In this document: positions 23,433-36,392 of the stretch, one piece after another
Numbering within the stretch: the stretch's first letter is position 1
How the letters are laid out: each line of letters opens with the position of its first letter
Assembly (NCBI GenBank): GCA_036320915.1
Contig: JAXBDG010000004.1
Span: 1,612,001 to 1,676,000 of the forward strand
Reading direction: 5' to 3'
Length of the DNA stretch: 64,000 nucleotides
Origin: Linnemannia elongata
Lineage: Eukaryota; Mortierellomycota; Mortierellomycetes; Mortierellales; Mortierellaceae
Program-made: the position numbers and the translations under genes
The notes under the pieces: model-generated
Databases searched by the model: none
The model's input: only the letters and a program-made list of their open reading frames with translations
What the model was told of the DNA's origin: nothing

Positions 23433-26400
23433 ATGCAGGCCAACGACGGACCATCCTGGTGCGACGCCCAGGGTTGGGTATGTATTTTTTTGAAGTCGGT
23501 ATTGCATGTTAACAAAAAGCAATCAAACGGCGGCGTATATGAGGTACCAATACCAAGGATAACTCACACAAGCATACACACATATTTTTTTGTTTATTGG
23601 TTTTCTTACGGTCATACTCAAAACAGGGTCCTGTGAACGAGAATGGAATCTCGCTGACCCCATGTTTCCAGAACACGGCTGTTCTGGGAGCACCCGCCTT
23701 GGTGGCCTCCATCGCCTTCCTGGTCAGAGGAGCATACTTGAAGCGTCATGGACATGCCCACGGTTTGGGTCATATCCCTGTCTATTGGCTTCAACAGATC
23801 GCAACTGTTGTTGTCACCGGTGCTTTGATTACCCACCTTTGGACTACATCTGATGGTGGTATCTCTGCTGCTTTTGCGTTTGGATCTCTGTTGGTCGCAT
23901 GGGTAAGCAGCGGAATTGGGATATAGAAATGAACGTTACTAATGAAATGGAATGGACTTGTGGGCTAACGTTTTTTTTTTGCGTTTCTGTTCGCCTTAAA
24001 AATGACATATGACAGGTATTGGCCATTCGTCTTAACAGACTGGAGTCCATCTACGGGATCCGCTCGTCCGACGCTCTTTTTTTCTTTGAACTCTACTCTG
24101 TCCTTGCAACCATCGTCAGCCTCTACTCCCTGCACCACAACGACAAGATCAACGACGATAACTCCCTGCGCTATCTCCATGCTTACTTTTACGCCATCCT
24201 CGTGGTCTTTGTCCTCGAGGCTCTCCCTCGCGGGTGGACCCGCGTCCAACGCCAGAGCGACGCCAACCAACACGACAAGGCAAACCTCTTCTCGCGGTGG
24301 ACCTTCCACTACATGCATTCGATCATTAGCCTCGGTTACAAGCGATCCCTGACGATCGATGACATCAAGATCTTACCCAAGGAGTGCGAGACCCAGCATG
24401 GATACGAACAGCTTAACTCGCAGTGGGAAAGTCACAAAAAGGATGTCCAAGCTCACAACAATAAGGCCGATGCTGACCACCAAAAGTCTCACAATTTGAT
24501 GCGAGTTATTGGCAAGGCCTTCGCCGGACCCTTGGCTACTATGATATTTATCCGGGTGTCGGCATCAGTGCTTCAGTTCCTCCTCCCCGTGTTGATTCAG
24601 CAGATCATGGTCTACATCGAGTCGGACGAGAGTGAGGATGAGCTTCCCAAGGCACGCGGAGCCATTCTCGCTTTGGGCATGCTAACTGTTAGCTTGACGG
24701 TCTCATTCTTGACCAACCAGTTCTTTAAGAAGGAGGCAGAGTTGGGTCTCGAGATCCGTAATGCGTTGGTCTCAATGATCTACCGTAAGGCTTTGATACT
24801 TTCTCCAGGAAGCAGGAAGAGTTCTTCGACAGGAGCCATCACCAACCACATGTCGAATGATGCTGAAAAGTGGACCAAGGAGATTGTCTGGGTCCTTGGC
24901 TGGATCGACGTTCCCCTGGAGATCCTAATCGCCGTTGCTATGCGTACGTGTTCCTCATCTTCATACTTTGCTGCTTGTCTGACATGTAAGAAAACACAAT
25001 GCTAATTAATTCATTCGCTCCCCCTTTCAACAAACTAGTGTACAAGATTATCGGATGGTCAGTTTTCTGCGGCTTGTTCGTCATTGTGCTGATCACTCCT
25101 ACTCAGACCTGGGTCGGCGAATTCTTTGACAAAACCAAAGACGCCAAAGCCGAGGCCATGGACAGCCGTGTCCTCCTCATGACCGAGATTCTCTCCAATA
25201 TTAAGACCATCAAGCTCTACGGCTACGAGTCTGGCTTTAAGGCTAAGGTCGAAGCCTTCCGTGACAAAGAGATTGCTCTCTTGCGCAAGGCTGGCGTGGT
25301 CATGTCCTTTCTCTCGATCGTTTTTACCTGCCTGCCCCTCTTCATCGCCTTTGTATCCTTTGCAGTCTTTGCGACCGTTGGCGGCCCCAATTTTACCCCT
25401 GGTGTCATGAACGCTCAGGTGGTCTTTGTCTCCCTGAGCTTGTTTGGTCTCCTTCACCGCCCCATCGCGTCCATGTCCAACGTCACAGAGGCAACAGTCT
25501 CCCTTCGTGTCTCGAACCGTCGTATCCAAAAGTTCTTGCTTAAGGAGGAGCTCGACTCTTCTGCTGTTCTTCGCGACCCCATTTTGCCCAAGGACGCCAA
25601 CGCCCCCGTCATTCAGATTCAGGACGCCACTTTTGCCTGGACCAGCGAGAACCCTTCCGTTGCTGCCAAGGATGATAGCGATGACGATGAAGAGGAGGAA
25701 GACGCGGACGAGACTACTTCTCTCTTGGCTGCTGACCGTGCCGAGTCTTCAGCCCCTACTCTTGTCGACATCAATGTCTCCATTGCTCGCGGTCAGTTGA
25801 CCGCTGTCGTCGGTCGCGTCGGTCAGGGCAAGTCGTCACTTTTAAACGCCATCATCGGAGACATGTACAAACGCCAGGGATCGGTCAAGGTCTATGGCTC
25901 CGTCGCCTATGTCAGTCAGCAAGCGTGGATCTGCAACGCCACTGTCCGCGACAACATCATCTTTGGCAAGCCCTTTGATAAGGAAAGATACGACCGTGTC
26001 CTCTTTGCCTCTGGATTGCTTCCCGACCTCGAGATCCTTGCTGCCGGCGATATGACCGAGATTGGCGAGCGTGGTATTAACCTCTCTGGTGGCCAGAAGC
26101 AGCGTGTTTCTTTGGCCCGTGCTGCCTACCAGGATGCTGATGTTTACCTCATGGATGACCCTCTGAGCGCCGTCGATGCTCATGTTGACCAGCACCTTTG
26201 GGAATACTTGATTGGGCCCAAGGGTCTCCTCAAGAACAAGACTCGTCTTTTGGTTACTCACGGTATTCACCACTTGGAGCACGTCGACCATATCTTGGTT
26301 GTCAAGGATGGCAAGATTACTGAATCTGGACACTACAAGCACTTGATGGCTGCCAAGAATGCCTTCCATCAGCTCATCAAGGACTTTTCGGTCAGCCACC

Positions 26401-28607
26401 GCAAGAAGAAAGGTAGTGCTGCTGCTAATGCGGCCGCTGGTATCTCCTCGTCCGCTGCTGGCAGTGACGAGGATGAGACTGGAACTGTTGTTGGCGCTCA
26501 AGAGAATGACAAGAAGGACGGCGATAGCGAGGATGCTGACGGCGAACTTGTCAAAGACGAAGAAGCTCATTCTGGAATCGTTGGCTGGGACACCTTCAAA
26601 GTCTACTGTGAGGCCATGTAAGTTGATACTCACAGTTTCCGATGCTTGCTATTTTTCTCCAAGGTGTACTGTCGCGGTTGATGCTAATTGTTCTTCTTTT
26701 ATGGATTTCCATTGTACTAGGTCCTGGGAGATTTTTGTGGTTACTTTGGTCGTTTTTGCTTTCTGGGAGGCTTTTCAGTTGAGCGTCCCCCTCTGGTTGG
26801 AGCACTGGATGAGCGTCATGGACACGACGGAGCACTCGGTCACCTACTACCTTGTTATCTATGCTGTCATTATCTTCGCCTACATTTTGATCGATGTCTG
26901 GTTGACCTATGTCTGCAACGTCATTGCCTGTGTCCGCGCGTCCGTCATCCTCCATGAGAATGTCCTCGCCCGTGTCCTCCGTCTCCCTATGGCCTTTTTC
27001 GATGTCACTCCGTAAGTTTCTTCTAAACGTTTAGGATGGGGGCTCTGCAAAAAATAGTCGTGTGTTGCACTGTGCAATACTTTATTCTAACCCAAAGCGT
27101 TTATAACACCTATTTTTATTTCTATGATAATAGTCAAGGTCGTATTTTAAACAGGTTCTCGTCGGATATCGGTGACATTGACGAAGTGGTCCCAGAATCT
27201 TTCATCTGCCTCCTGACCTGCCTCTTCAACTTTGTCGGCACCCTCATGATCCTTACTTTCGCCACCCCAGCCTTCGTCTTTGTCCTCCCCGTCATTGGTC
27301 TCATCTACATGATCATCCAAAAGTACTACATCCGAACCTCCAGCAACCTCCGCCGTCTCGACTCTGTCACAAAATCGCCTCTCTACCAGCATTTCAGTGA
27401 AACCCTCAATGGTCTTTCGTCGATCCGGGCTATGAACATCAAGGACCGATTTATTGACGAGAATGCGGTCCGGACCAACAAGTCTGCGACGGCATCATAT
27501 GCGTCGTGGATGATTAACCGTTGGCTTAATGTGCGGTTGGAGGCTTTGACCTCGCTTGCAATCTTTTGTGCGGCTCTGTTGGCGGTTTTGAGCAAGGGCA
27601 CGATTTCACCCAGTATGGCTGGTTTGGCCCTCAGTTCGACTACTTCGTTGGCGTATAATGTCATCTGGACTCTTCGCTCGTACTGCGACCTTTGTTCGGA
27701 TCTGATCTCTGTCGAGCGCGTCCACGAGTACAGCAACAAGCGCACCGAGGCCCCCGCGTCGACTGGTGTCCGTCTCCCCGAGAACTGGCCTCAGCAGGGT
27801 CGTATTGTCTTCAAGAACTATTCGACTCGCTACCGTGAGGGTCTTGACTTGGTTCTTAAGGATGTTTCGTTCGAGGTTCAACCCTCGGAGAAGGTTGGCA
27901 TTGTTGGAAGGACGGGCGCTGGTAAATCGTCGTTGACCTTGGCTCTATTCCGTATTGTCGAGGCTGCCGACTCGTACTGGGCCCGTGCTAGTGCTCAGGA
28001 GAGTGAAGGCACAGTTGTTGAGGATTTTGACCTTTCTACTGACCTTGGTGACGGTGGAGCGATCGAGATCGATGGTGTCGACATCTCAACTCTGGGATTG
28101 AAGGACCTCCGTCAGCACCTGTCGATCATCCCTCAGGACCCCACCTTGTTCGCAGGTACTATCCGCGAAAACCTTGATCCTCTGAACGAGCTCTCAGACG
28201 CTGAACTCTGGCAAGCCCTCGACCGCGCTCACCTCAAACCCCACATCGCATCCCTGTCCGGCGGTCTCTCCTTCGAAGTCTCCCAAAACGGCGAGAACTT
28301 CTCTGTCGGCCAACGGTCCCTTATCTGTCTCGCCCGTGCCCTACTCCGCAAGACCAAGATCCTGGTCCTGGATGAGGCCACGGCGGCGGTGGATGTGGAG
28401 ACGGACGAGTTGATCCAGAAGACGATCCGAACCGAGTTCAAGGACAGGACGATTCTGACGATTGCTCATCGAATCAAGACTGTGATGGATTCGGACAAGA
28501 TTCTGGTTTTGGAGAAGGGGAGGGTTGAGGAGTTTGAGTCGCCAAAGAAGTTGATGAAGTCCAAGGGATTGTTCTATTCCCTTGCTCATCAAGCTGGTGA
28601 AGCCTAG
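23433..28607 (+). CDS. ABCC (MRP/Ycf1-type) full-length ABC transporter
   Basis: Six exons in phase: 23433-23477, 23627-23902, 24016-24943, 25039-26617, 26721-27011, 27134-28607, giving 1530 residues. The order is an N-terminal TMD0 (about residues 30-180), TMD1, NBD1, TMD2, NBD2, as in MRP1 and yeast Ycf1. NBD1 has Walker A GRVGQGKSS (about 675), signature LSGGQ (765-769) and Walker B ending MDDP, with Asp at the catalytic position. NBD2 has GRTGAGKSS (about 1298), a relaxed signature FSVGQ and LDEAT with catalytic Glu at about 1454. This asymmetry is usual for ABCC proteins. An acidic stretch lies before NBD1 and a Ser/Ala/Asp linker after it. Family members pump glutathione conjugates, metals complexed to glutathione, or other anions into the vacuole or out of the cell; the substrate here is unknown. 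The short first exon was chosen because its WCDAQGWG and following TPCF match family N-termini. Confidence 0.93.
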
Positions 28608-28822
28608 ACTTTTTTCCCCTCTTCTTTTTTCTTCGCCCATATCGTCCGCACATATAGACATGTTATTTTCTCATGTATAGTATAAAAAGATATATTATTT
28701 CGGGTTTCTCATTATTCATTTCATGCAATTGTTATTCTATTGAAAAAGGGGGGGGATACTTTGGTCATAAAAACGAAAAGAAAAAAGAAAAAAAAATAGA
28801 GACGAGCTGACCAACAACACTC

Positions 28823-30610
28823 TCACAAATCAAAGTCAACACCAGTGTACTCAACACTCTTGGCCCATAACATCTCCTGCTGCTCTTCATCCAAAGCATT
28901 CACAGAAGGCATCCTAACAATCTGATCGAAAAAGTACTCCCCCGAAACACCATCCAATTCCGGTGCCAATGCTAAATAAACCGCCCCCATCGCCCCAACC
29001 TCCGCTGACCGAAACATCCCCTTTGCAGGACCGTTAGGCAGATTTGCGATCGGGTTGCTCGAAAACAGGTCCGTCCTGCATGTACCAGGATGGGCCGCGT
29101 TAACAGTGACACTGGATCCTGCGGCGGAGAGACGACGGTTGAGGGCTTTGACAAAGAGCATGTTGGCGAGTTTGGAGTGAGCGTACGAACCGAGACGGGA
29201 GTAGCCAGGTTTTGAACGGAGTTGGGCGTAGGGGATTCCTTGGGAGGGGTACATGGCTGCGGAGGAGAGGACGACGATGCGGCCGTGGCCGTGGTGGGAC
29301 CTGTGGAGGAGGGGGAGGAGTTCGAGGGTGAGCAAGTAATGGCCCAGGTGGTTGACTCCGAATTGGGATTCGAACCCGTCGGTTGTCAGTGTGAATGGGA
29401 TGTCCATCAGTCCGGCGTCTAAAAAAGCAGAGATGGAAAGTAGAACAAATGTTAGTTACAAGGAAGTGAAAATAACAATCACGAGTGAGTGCTCGAGCAG
29501 TTTCATAAAAAAAATGCATTGACCATGCTACTCAGATCATAAATAGCTCTCGAGCCCACTAAAAAGAACAAAAACCAAAATAAACTAAAGATACGTACTG
29601 TTAACGAGGAGATCGAGTCCGAGTCCAAGGAGCTTAAACTCAACCGAAAACGCCTTGATGCTCTCGAACGAAGAAAGGTCCAGCGTCATGACGGACGTCA
29701 TGCCTTTGATACCTGTCTGCTCTTCGATCGTTTGGACCGCCTCGGTTCCCTTCTTGACCGAACGGCACGCTGTCAAAATATGCAATGGAGGGATAACGTA
29801 ACCAGAGAAACATAAAGCCCATTTAGAAACAGAGTACAAGTAATAGCATGTGCCGATCAATCGGGTTGGTCAATTAGCTGCATTCAATAACTGAGAGAAT
29901 GGAGAAGGCCAAAATAATGTACAAGGACGTACCAATGACGACGCGGTATCCGGCTTCGACCAGCGCCTTGGAGGTATGCAGACCAAGGCCGGCATTGCCA
30001 CCTACAAAATATACCCGAAGAGATGTAATCATCAGAAAAAGGAAATAAGAATATGTTCGCTGTTTGAAAAATATAGAGATCGTTCTGAGCCGTTGAAATG
30101 AGTTACGCGAAGCGATCGATCGAAATTAAGAAAATGAAAATGGCTGGCTATGGAATTTTCTTGTTCTTATTTACCTGTGACGATGGCAACGCGAGGAGAG
30201 ATGCCCGAGAGGGCGGCAGCATCAGCAGCCGTCTCGGCCTGTTCGATCCAGCTCTGGAGACGCTTCTTGGATTGCACCTCGAGGTCTGGTTGCTTGCGGC
30301 GTTGCCACACGTTGAATCCCAATTCAGTGACACCTAATATAGTGGCACAGTTCACAATGTTGATGAAGGACGAAGGAGGTGATAAATGAACGAGAGACCA
30401 AGAAGGTTTGATCAATGATTAGAGACTTATTAGTGACGGGGCGCTATTTCCCAGGGCAGCCAAGTCTGCAAGAGATGTGGAGAGAAGGGCTTTTCGCTTA
30501 CCGACGACTCCAAGGGAGATAAAGTAGGGCATGTACTTAGACTTCTTAGTCAGGCCTGACATAAAGTTGTCGTACCATTCAGCACGGGGAGGGAGTTGGT
30601 CTGTTGTCAT
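28823..30610 (-). CDS. Short-chain dehydrogenase/reductase, retinol-dehydrogenase/WWOX-like
   Basis: Five exons on the minus strand, in phase: 30610-30502, 30333-30175, 30001-29933, 29769-29599, 29418-28823, giving 367 residues. The classical SDR fold is clear: cofactor motif TGGNAGLG (89-96), NAG (170-172), LSSAA with the catalytic Ser near 221, and YAHSK with Tyr248 and Lys252. The GNAGLG form with ACR in the next strand resembles NADP(H)-dependent retinol dehydrogenase-like enzymes. An N-terminal segment with a hydrophobic stretch (about 26-42) before RRK suggests a membrane anchor, perhaps ER or lipid droplet. Substrate cannot be told. The 215-base gap to the ABC transporter is a convergent 3' spacer. 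Confidence 0.9.
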
Positions 30611-30949
30611 GTTGTTGAGAAGGTGGATGAGTTGAGTGAGGTGGTGAATGAAGCGAGTTTGCGTATGTATGTGGAAGGAATAAGAAAGTGAATGAGTGAG
30701 AACAAAAATGGTGATGAAGAAAGAGATGAGTAGCGTCCATAGAATGAGCCTCCCCTTTCCTCCCTTTTTATGTCGTTTTAACACCGCACAATGACATCCG
30801 ATCGCCCACCCACACATAAAAATTTTCGGTTCCTCAACCGATGACATGGAAGCGAGTGATCACCCACAAAATGAATAAACAAATGTACACACACACTTGA
30901 CAAGAAAGTTCACATGCATACGCCCAGAGTCACTAAACAGTCTTCATTA

Positions 30950-31078
30950 GGCCTATTCAGAGTTGAAAAAAGATTTCTGTCCGTTTTCCATGTTTGGGAA
31001 ACGAACAGCTTCAATCCCTATGTACGATTCCCAAAGATGGAAAACGAACAGAAATCTTTTTTCAACTCTGAATAGGGC
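30950..31078. mobile_element. TA-flanked foldback (MITE-like) element, 129 bp
   Basis: Left arm 30950-30999 and right arm 31029-31078 are near-perfect inverted repeats of about 50 bases. Outer ends are GGCCTATTCAGAG and the inverse of CTCTGAATAGGGC. The loop is about 29 bases. TA is found directly outside each end (30948-30949, 31079-31080), as for Tc1/mariner-type insertions. There is no coding capacity. It could instead be a stable RNA hairpin or terminator-like structure. Confidence 0.6.
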
Positions 31079-31126
31079 TATTGTCAATGCACAAAATTTT
31101 GCTTTTTAATAATCTACATTGAATAA

Positions 31127-31151
31127 TATGCTATGCTATGCTATGCTATGC
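31127..31151. repeat. CTATG pentanucleotide repeat
   Basis: Five tandem TATGC/CTATG units in the spacer, about 50 bases from the foldback element and close to the permease stop codon. Confidence 0.85.
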
Positions 31152-31194
31152 AAAGGGAATGATTGTTTGTTTGGCGTTTTTTCATTGTCCTGCT

Positions 31195-33536
31195 TTACTC
31201 TCTGCCAGCAGCCCACAAACCGACTAAGGACCAACCAAGGACACAGGGGATGCCAAAGACACAGTAGCTCCAGAACAGAACAGACGCCATAGGGAGCTCA
31301 AAGAACCCCTTGATCTGGCAGATCTGGATCATGTTAATAGCTGTGGGTGCAGCGGCCAAGAGGACTAAAGCCAACGAGAAAGTAGGATCAGTCGTGAGGA
31401 TGGGCGAGAGACTGTCTGGATGGAAGAGAATCGCAGGCATGCAGAGGACGGGAACAAGGAACATCCTAGAGAACAGAATGAATGGGATGGGGGTGATCCA
31501 GGAAATACGGTATCCAGACCTGACAGGTGCTGAAGAGGAAGAGTTGAGAAGGGGTAGGGCCTCATCGTCCGAATCATCTGGAGGAACTGAGGATCCAGAA
31601 TCGGTAGAGCCCTGGCGGGTTCGGTCATGAGAACCTCCGGCAAGGGTATCTTCTGAGGGCTGGTTGAAATGAAGGAGGGTGGCCGAGGACGAGGCGTGAG
31701 ATCGAAGGGTCGCAATGCCACTGCCATAAGTCTCGCGTGGGCCACTGCTCCTCTCATCGTCGCTCGAAAGCTCGCCTTGAGAAGCAGGGGTATAGATTCC
31801 CAAGCCAGTCTGAGGCACAGTCTTCTTTTGTTTGTTCTTTGGAACAGATCGCTTCGGTGCGGCTGACGTAGACGAGGACGATGACGGGGAGGAGGTGGCA
31901 AAGTGAACGACCTGTGCGCCAAGACAGAGCAGGATCATGGGAATAGCTGCGGCACCACATCCCTCAATGGGACGAACAAAGAACCGGTAGAAAGTCGACG
32001 AAGGGCTCATGAACAACTGATGAAGCGCAGGAACCAAACCGACCACCAGGGCCAACAGGGCTGTGAGAAGAGGAGGAGTCAGCACTTGACTGATCCTCTC
32101 GTAGGCTGTTTGCGCCCTCTGCAACAGAATCGACTCTGAAATGGACGCTGCGGGAGAGCGGGCCGGGTTCGACCGAGAGAGAGACTGAGGCAGGGAGAGA
32201 GGGTGCAGGTACGCGGGATCAGCTTGTTGTTTTGCAGGCTTCCTAAGCGGCGTGTGCTCGAGGGGTCCTTGAAATGACTCGTCAGTGGTTTGAGTGTGTG
32301 ACTGGGAGTCGCGATAGGTCGATGGAAGAGTGAGGACAGATGCGTCACTGCGTCTTGAACCACTAGGCATGTCGACATTGATGAGGACAGAAGGTGCTGC
32401 AGGGGGCAATGCGTCGTACTCCTCAGTCTCTTCCTGCTCCTCTTCCTCCTTGTCCTTGGGAACAAGTAGTGTGAATCCGTACGACCATCGAACGAGGTTA
32501 CCAAAGATGGCATAGAAAAGGATGTAAGAGATACCCCTATAAACGTACAAACGGTTTGTAATAGTGTAAGTGTTTGAATGGTGGTTAGCTCTATGCAAGA
32601 ATAAAGTCCGCCCAAGGTGCATGAGGTGAACACACGCTTGAGTTTTCTTGTGGTCAGCCAACAAAATACAAGGAGAAGGACGTGGACGTTTACCTTGCGG
32701 CGACAGCTTCTCTGGTATCGTCTGCGTCTCTCAGCAAGCGGTCTCCTGCAGCACTGAAAGCGAGGGATTGCAGTAAGGCCATTGGGAGCGAGTTTGTGTT
32801 GGAGAAGACAATCGAGGCGATGACGAACTTTTCTTCATCTTTGGAGAAACCAAAGAGACGCGATCCGACCCTGGCAACGACCCAGGACAATGTTGTGAAG
32901 AGTAAATAGAAGACAGGTATTGGCCAGAAAGCCTTGAATTGGGTCCAATTGATAGTCGAGGCGATCTTTGTGAATAGGAGACAGGGCGTCATGAAGTACA
33001 GGTTGACTTTTGATATAGACTATGAATGAGAACAGGTTTGGAGATGTTAGTCTCACCCCTTGGTAATCAACCTTGAAGATACAAAAAGAGATGTAATTGA
33101 GAGAGATGGGTTGTTACCTTTTGCGCAGACTGTGAAAGATAGCCTGTCCTTGAGAGGATGACACCACAGGCAACAACGACAAGCACCTGGCTGACAGCCT
33201 AGTTTGTGGAGAATGGCCAAGATTTGTGGGTGAAGGAGAGAGGAGGAATGATCGTAGAAAAGAACGATGGCGTCAGTTTAGTAAGAAAAAGATTTTCCAA
33301 CTGCCGTACACAACTGCCAGAAGTAAGGAAGGGCGAATGCATGGCGCTAGGTTGGTATCTACTGCTGCGAGCACAAAGTACACAACCAGAGAAGGATCTG
33401 ATAACAGACAGGATTATTAATTTTGTTTGCTGCTGTTTGCTGCTGTTTGCTGCTGTTAATGCTGTTGATTTGAGGGGAGGGGGGAAGTATATGTATGTAC
33501 CTCAGCAGCTGCGCCGGCTAACACAAACCAGTCCAT
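31195..33536 (-). CDS. Auxin-efflux-carrier-like membrane permease (PF03547 type)
   Basis: Four exons on the minus strand, in phase: 33536-33501, 33198-33118, 33019-32694, 32536-31195, giving 594 residues. The N-terminal part has about five helices, including LVVVACGVILSRTGY, KVNLYFMTPCLLFTKIA and an FSNTNSLPMALLQSL motif typical of the auxin efflux carrier/AEC permease family. The C-terminal part has the matching second set (PFILFSRMFLVPVLCMP, LLAAAPTAINMIQI). Between them are two long hydrophilic, Ser-rich loops (about 174-295 and 363-490) that flank a central pair of helices. Fungal members (yeast Ecm3, YLR152C) are poorly known, and transported molecules are not established. The first exon codes for only 12 residues. 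It was chosen because MDWFVLAGAAAE joins in phase to AVSQVLVVV. Confidence 0.85.
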
Positions 33537-35250
33537 GGTGTGATCAATTAGGGGATATGATGCGTGAGGGTGAGTGAGAGGAAGAGAGAAGAAAAGAGGT
33601 GAAGGAGAGAAACGGGAGAGATAAAAAACAAAGGAACGCGGCCGAGGGAAAACGAGTGTGGCAAAAAAGGACTGTGGAGAGAGAATGAGGGTCAAACAGG
33701 TGCTGATTTGGGTTCAGGCTGGGAAACAACCAATGGATAAAAAAAAATTGTTTGTTGTCTGTCTCAGTGAATGGTGATAGTGGGGTTACAAGGAGAAGGA
33801 GAAGGGGACAGGGAGGAAGAGAGGCTGTGATCAGGAGAAAAAGTGAAAGGGTATGAAAAGTGTGAATGTGCGCAATGTGCAAGGAGAATGTGAATGAGCA
33901 GGAGGTTTGAATTCAATAAAAGTGAATCGTCAAGTGAAGGGTGGTTTGGAGGATAGAAGGGAGTGCAGCGAGGAAGAAAGGTATAAATAATAATGGGAAG
34001 TGGTGGCAAGTGAATGTATGATGTATGCTTGCTGAAAATAGGTGAGGGTGGAGCGAGAGTAGAAGAGAGAAAACAAGGAGAAAGAAAACCAAGAAGGGAA
34101 GAGAAGTTAGAGAAGAGAAAGTGAAAGGGAGAGAAGGAAGGAAGGAAGGAGAAAGAAATAGAAAGAAGTGAAAGGGACGAGCGATGACAAAACAGCAATA
34201 AGAGAAAAGTGGGTGGGTGTGCATGCCTGCGGATGTTAGAAAAAAGATAAGGGAGTAGTTACGTGAGATAGGGAAGAGTAGAGAATTTTGTCTTCATCCT
34301 TTAATTCAATGATTCAATTGAAAGAGACAGGACAAGAGGCTACAAGGAAAAAAAAAAAAAAAAAAAAAAGAAAGAAAGATAAAACCCAGAAAAAGAAGAA
34401 GAGGAAGAAGAGGAAGCAGAAGAAGCAGAAGGGCAGACAAGACCCTTTTTGGATAAATGTCACTTCCTACTACTCTCGTTCTCGGCCAATGTCCTCGGCC
34501 GGATTCGCCATGTTTCTTCAACAGCCGCCCCATTGATGGACTGACAGATCATAGATGTATGTATGTCAAAGTATTCAGGTTGGTTGGCAAAGAAGGGGGG
34601 GCTGATGCAAAAAGAAGGGTCCTTCTCGTTTCTTCATTGTCTCGCTCGATCGTTATTCCTACCTCTCTCTCTTCGCCACCATCATCATCATCATCATTGA
34701 TCAGTTCATGATCATTTCATGAGTGATCATCATTGAATATCGTCGTCACCATAAAAAATTTCACTTACTACTTTCATGATAGATCAAAAAAAAACAATCG
34801 ATACCCTCTGCGCTTGGATTCACATTCATTCACCTTTTACTCCACAACTCTAGTCCCTCCAGACAAAAATGTCTATGTCAACAACAATAGTTCACCTCAT
34901 TATGACCATGCCAGCGACCCAACAAAGAATGGGCCAGAACATTGGGCTTGCTTGTTTGGAGCTTGGTCCTCTCATGTTTTGGTATTGTGCGATGTTGTCG
35001 ATGTTCTTCCGTCCTTCCTCCCAAGAAGAGGGAGCCCTTCGGCATGTTCTTCATTTCTTCATCCCACTCGTCCTCGCGTTTCCATCCTTCTTCCCTCTTT
35101 CATCTTTTTGAGCTGTGTCCCCATTCCTCCCTTTCCATTTTTTCAATGCAAAACATAAAAAAGGACGTCAGCCAAGTTTGCGGCTTCATGGTTTTACCAA
35201 CATTTCTTTGATTTCATTGACCACTTACTTTTCCTCTTCTCTCCCCTCTG

Positions 35251-35251
<1 letters not shown>

Positions 35252-35284
<33 letters not shown>
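35252..35284. repeat. Poly-T homopolymer, 33 bases
   Basis: Uninterrupted T run on the + strand in the gene-poor tract. Confidence 0.9.
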
Positions 35285-35285
<1 letters not shown>

Positions 35286-35955
35286 GTTTTGCCCTTTTGG
35301 TCGATTGTCCCGAGGGGCAATGAAAGAGCTGAACCACAACAACAGAACATGTCCGTGTACAAAAGTGTAAGCTGTGTCATTTCCTTCTGTCATGAAGACA
35401 ACAATGAGAAACGCGTGTCGATGAGTGTTGTGGGGGAAATGTGGGCCATGGCTCAGTTATGATTGGCTGCTATTTCTCCTTTTTTTCATTCACTCGATTC
35501 ATTCATTCACTCCTTCTTCTCAACTGCTGCTCAGTACAGTAATTGTTTATTTCCATTCCTTCTGGACCCAAAACACAAACCCATTTCCAATTTCCTAAGC
35601 AAACATACGATAATTGTTCTCAAGCCCCAAGCTTCAATTACCTGGCTTTACCCTTTGCCTGCCTGCAGCCTCTTCCTTTGTTTTGTTTTTCCTTCCAGAA
35701 AAATCTCTTCCCTTTCTGTCTCGCTCCCCTTCTATCCCCCATCCTCCTCCGCCAGCTCCCGACATACATGTGCATAACGCAGTAATCCATTCCTATCAAA
35801 AAACTTGCATTCATGTTCTCTTATTTTTGTACGACTAGATATTGAAAGTTAAGGACCAAATGGGAAATTGAGTTCTCCTTCTCCCTCTCTCCTCTCACTC
35901 TCCCCTTTCTCCCTACCACTGCCACAAATACCTAAAGAAATCAATTTTTTTAAAG

Positions 35956-36392
35956 GCACGGGCCACACGTATAAATGGTGTCAACTACAACAACGATGGC
36001 ACGATTCTGGTGGCAGTCTTAGCGAGGGGTGGTAATGACGAGAAAGTACACCACACTGGTAAGTTCTTCCTGTTTTGCACAGAAAACTCTAATGTTTTAC
36101 GTCCTCCCTCACTCCCTCACGCCCAACTCTTCTTTTGTTTCCTTGCTCTAGTTTTGATCCATGGCGCCACTTGTGTGCAACTTGACGAATTGCAAATTTC
36201 CTGGTAAAAAACCTCTACTTACTTCCTACACATCCATAGATCTTTGTCCGTCGCAATTTGGACACAAATGGGAATTTTGTGCAACAACGGCCTTATTCTC
36301 GTTTTCCTCTCCCGCTTTTCCCTTCCCGTTCCTGCAGGTGCATGTCCATGAGGATCGATAGGTCAGAGGAAGACGAGGAGCGAGCGGACTGA
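35956..36392 (+). CDS. Possible 3' exons of a small spliced gene, unknown product
   Basis: Three pieces join in phase through plausible introns: 35956-36058 (donor GTAAGT), 36152-36203 (acceptor CTCTAG, donor GTAAAA), and from about 36340 (acceptor CCTGCAG) to a TGA near 36392. The joined frame of about 68 codons includes GVNYNNDGTILVAVLARGG and ends in an acidic tail. There is no ATG in frame in the first piece, so an upstream exon is required. One candidate is ATG at 35349 with donor GTAAGC at 35367, but that intron would be unusually long. I do not recognise the protein. This is a weak call based on splice logic alone. Confidence 0.25.

Larger units (their letters stand above)
30611..31194. 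other. Spacer with foldback element and pentanucleotide repeat
   Basis: This lies between the start of the dehydrogenase and the end of the permease, both on the minus strand. The first 250 bases are CT-rich on the minus strand (dehydrogenase promoter). The rest holds an inverted-repeat element at 30950-31078 and CTATG repeats at 31127-31151. No gene. Confidence 0.7.

Noticed and set aside
22862..23515. 217-codon minus-strand frame
   Set aside because: It is antisense to the CT-rich leader and first exon of the ABC transporter; Lys/Arg-rich low complexity.
34869..35111. 80-codon frame with ATG and hydrophobic patch
   Set aside because: No recognisable protein, no splice support, and the sequence turns into CT-rich low complexity.
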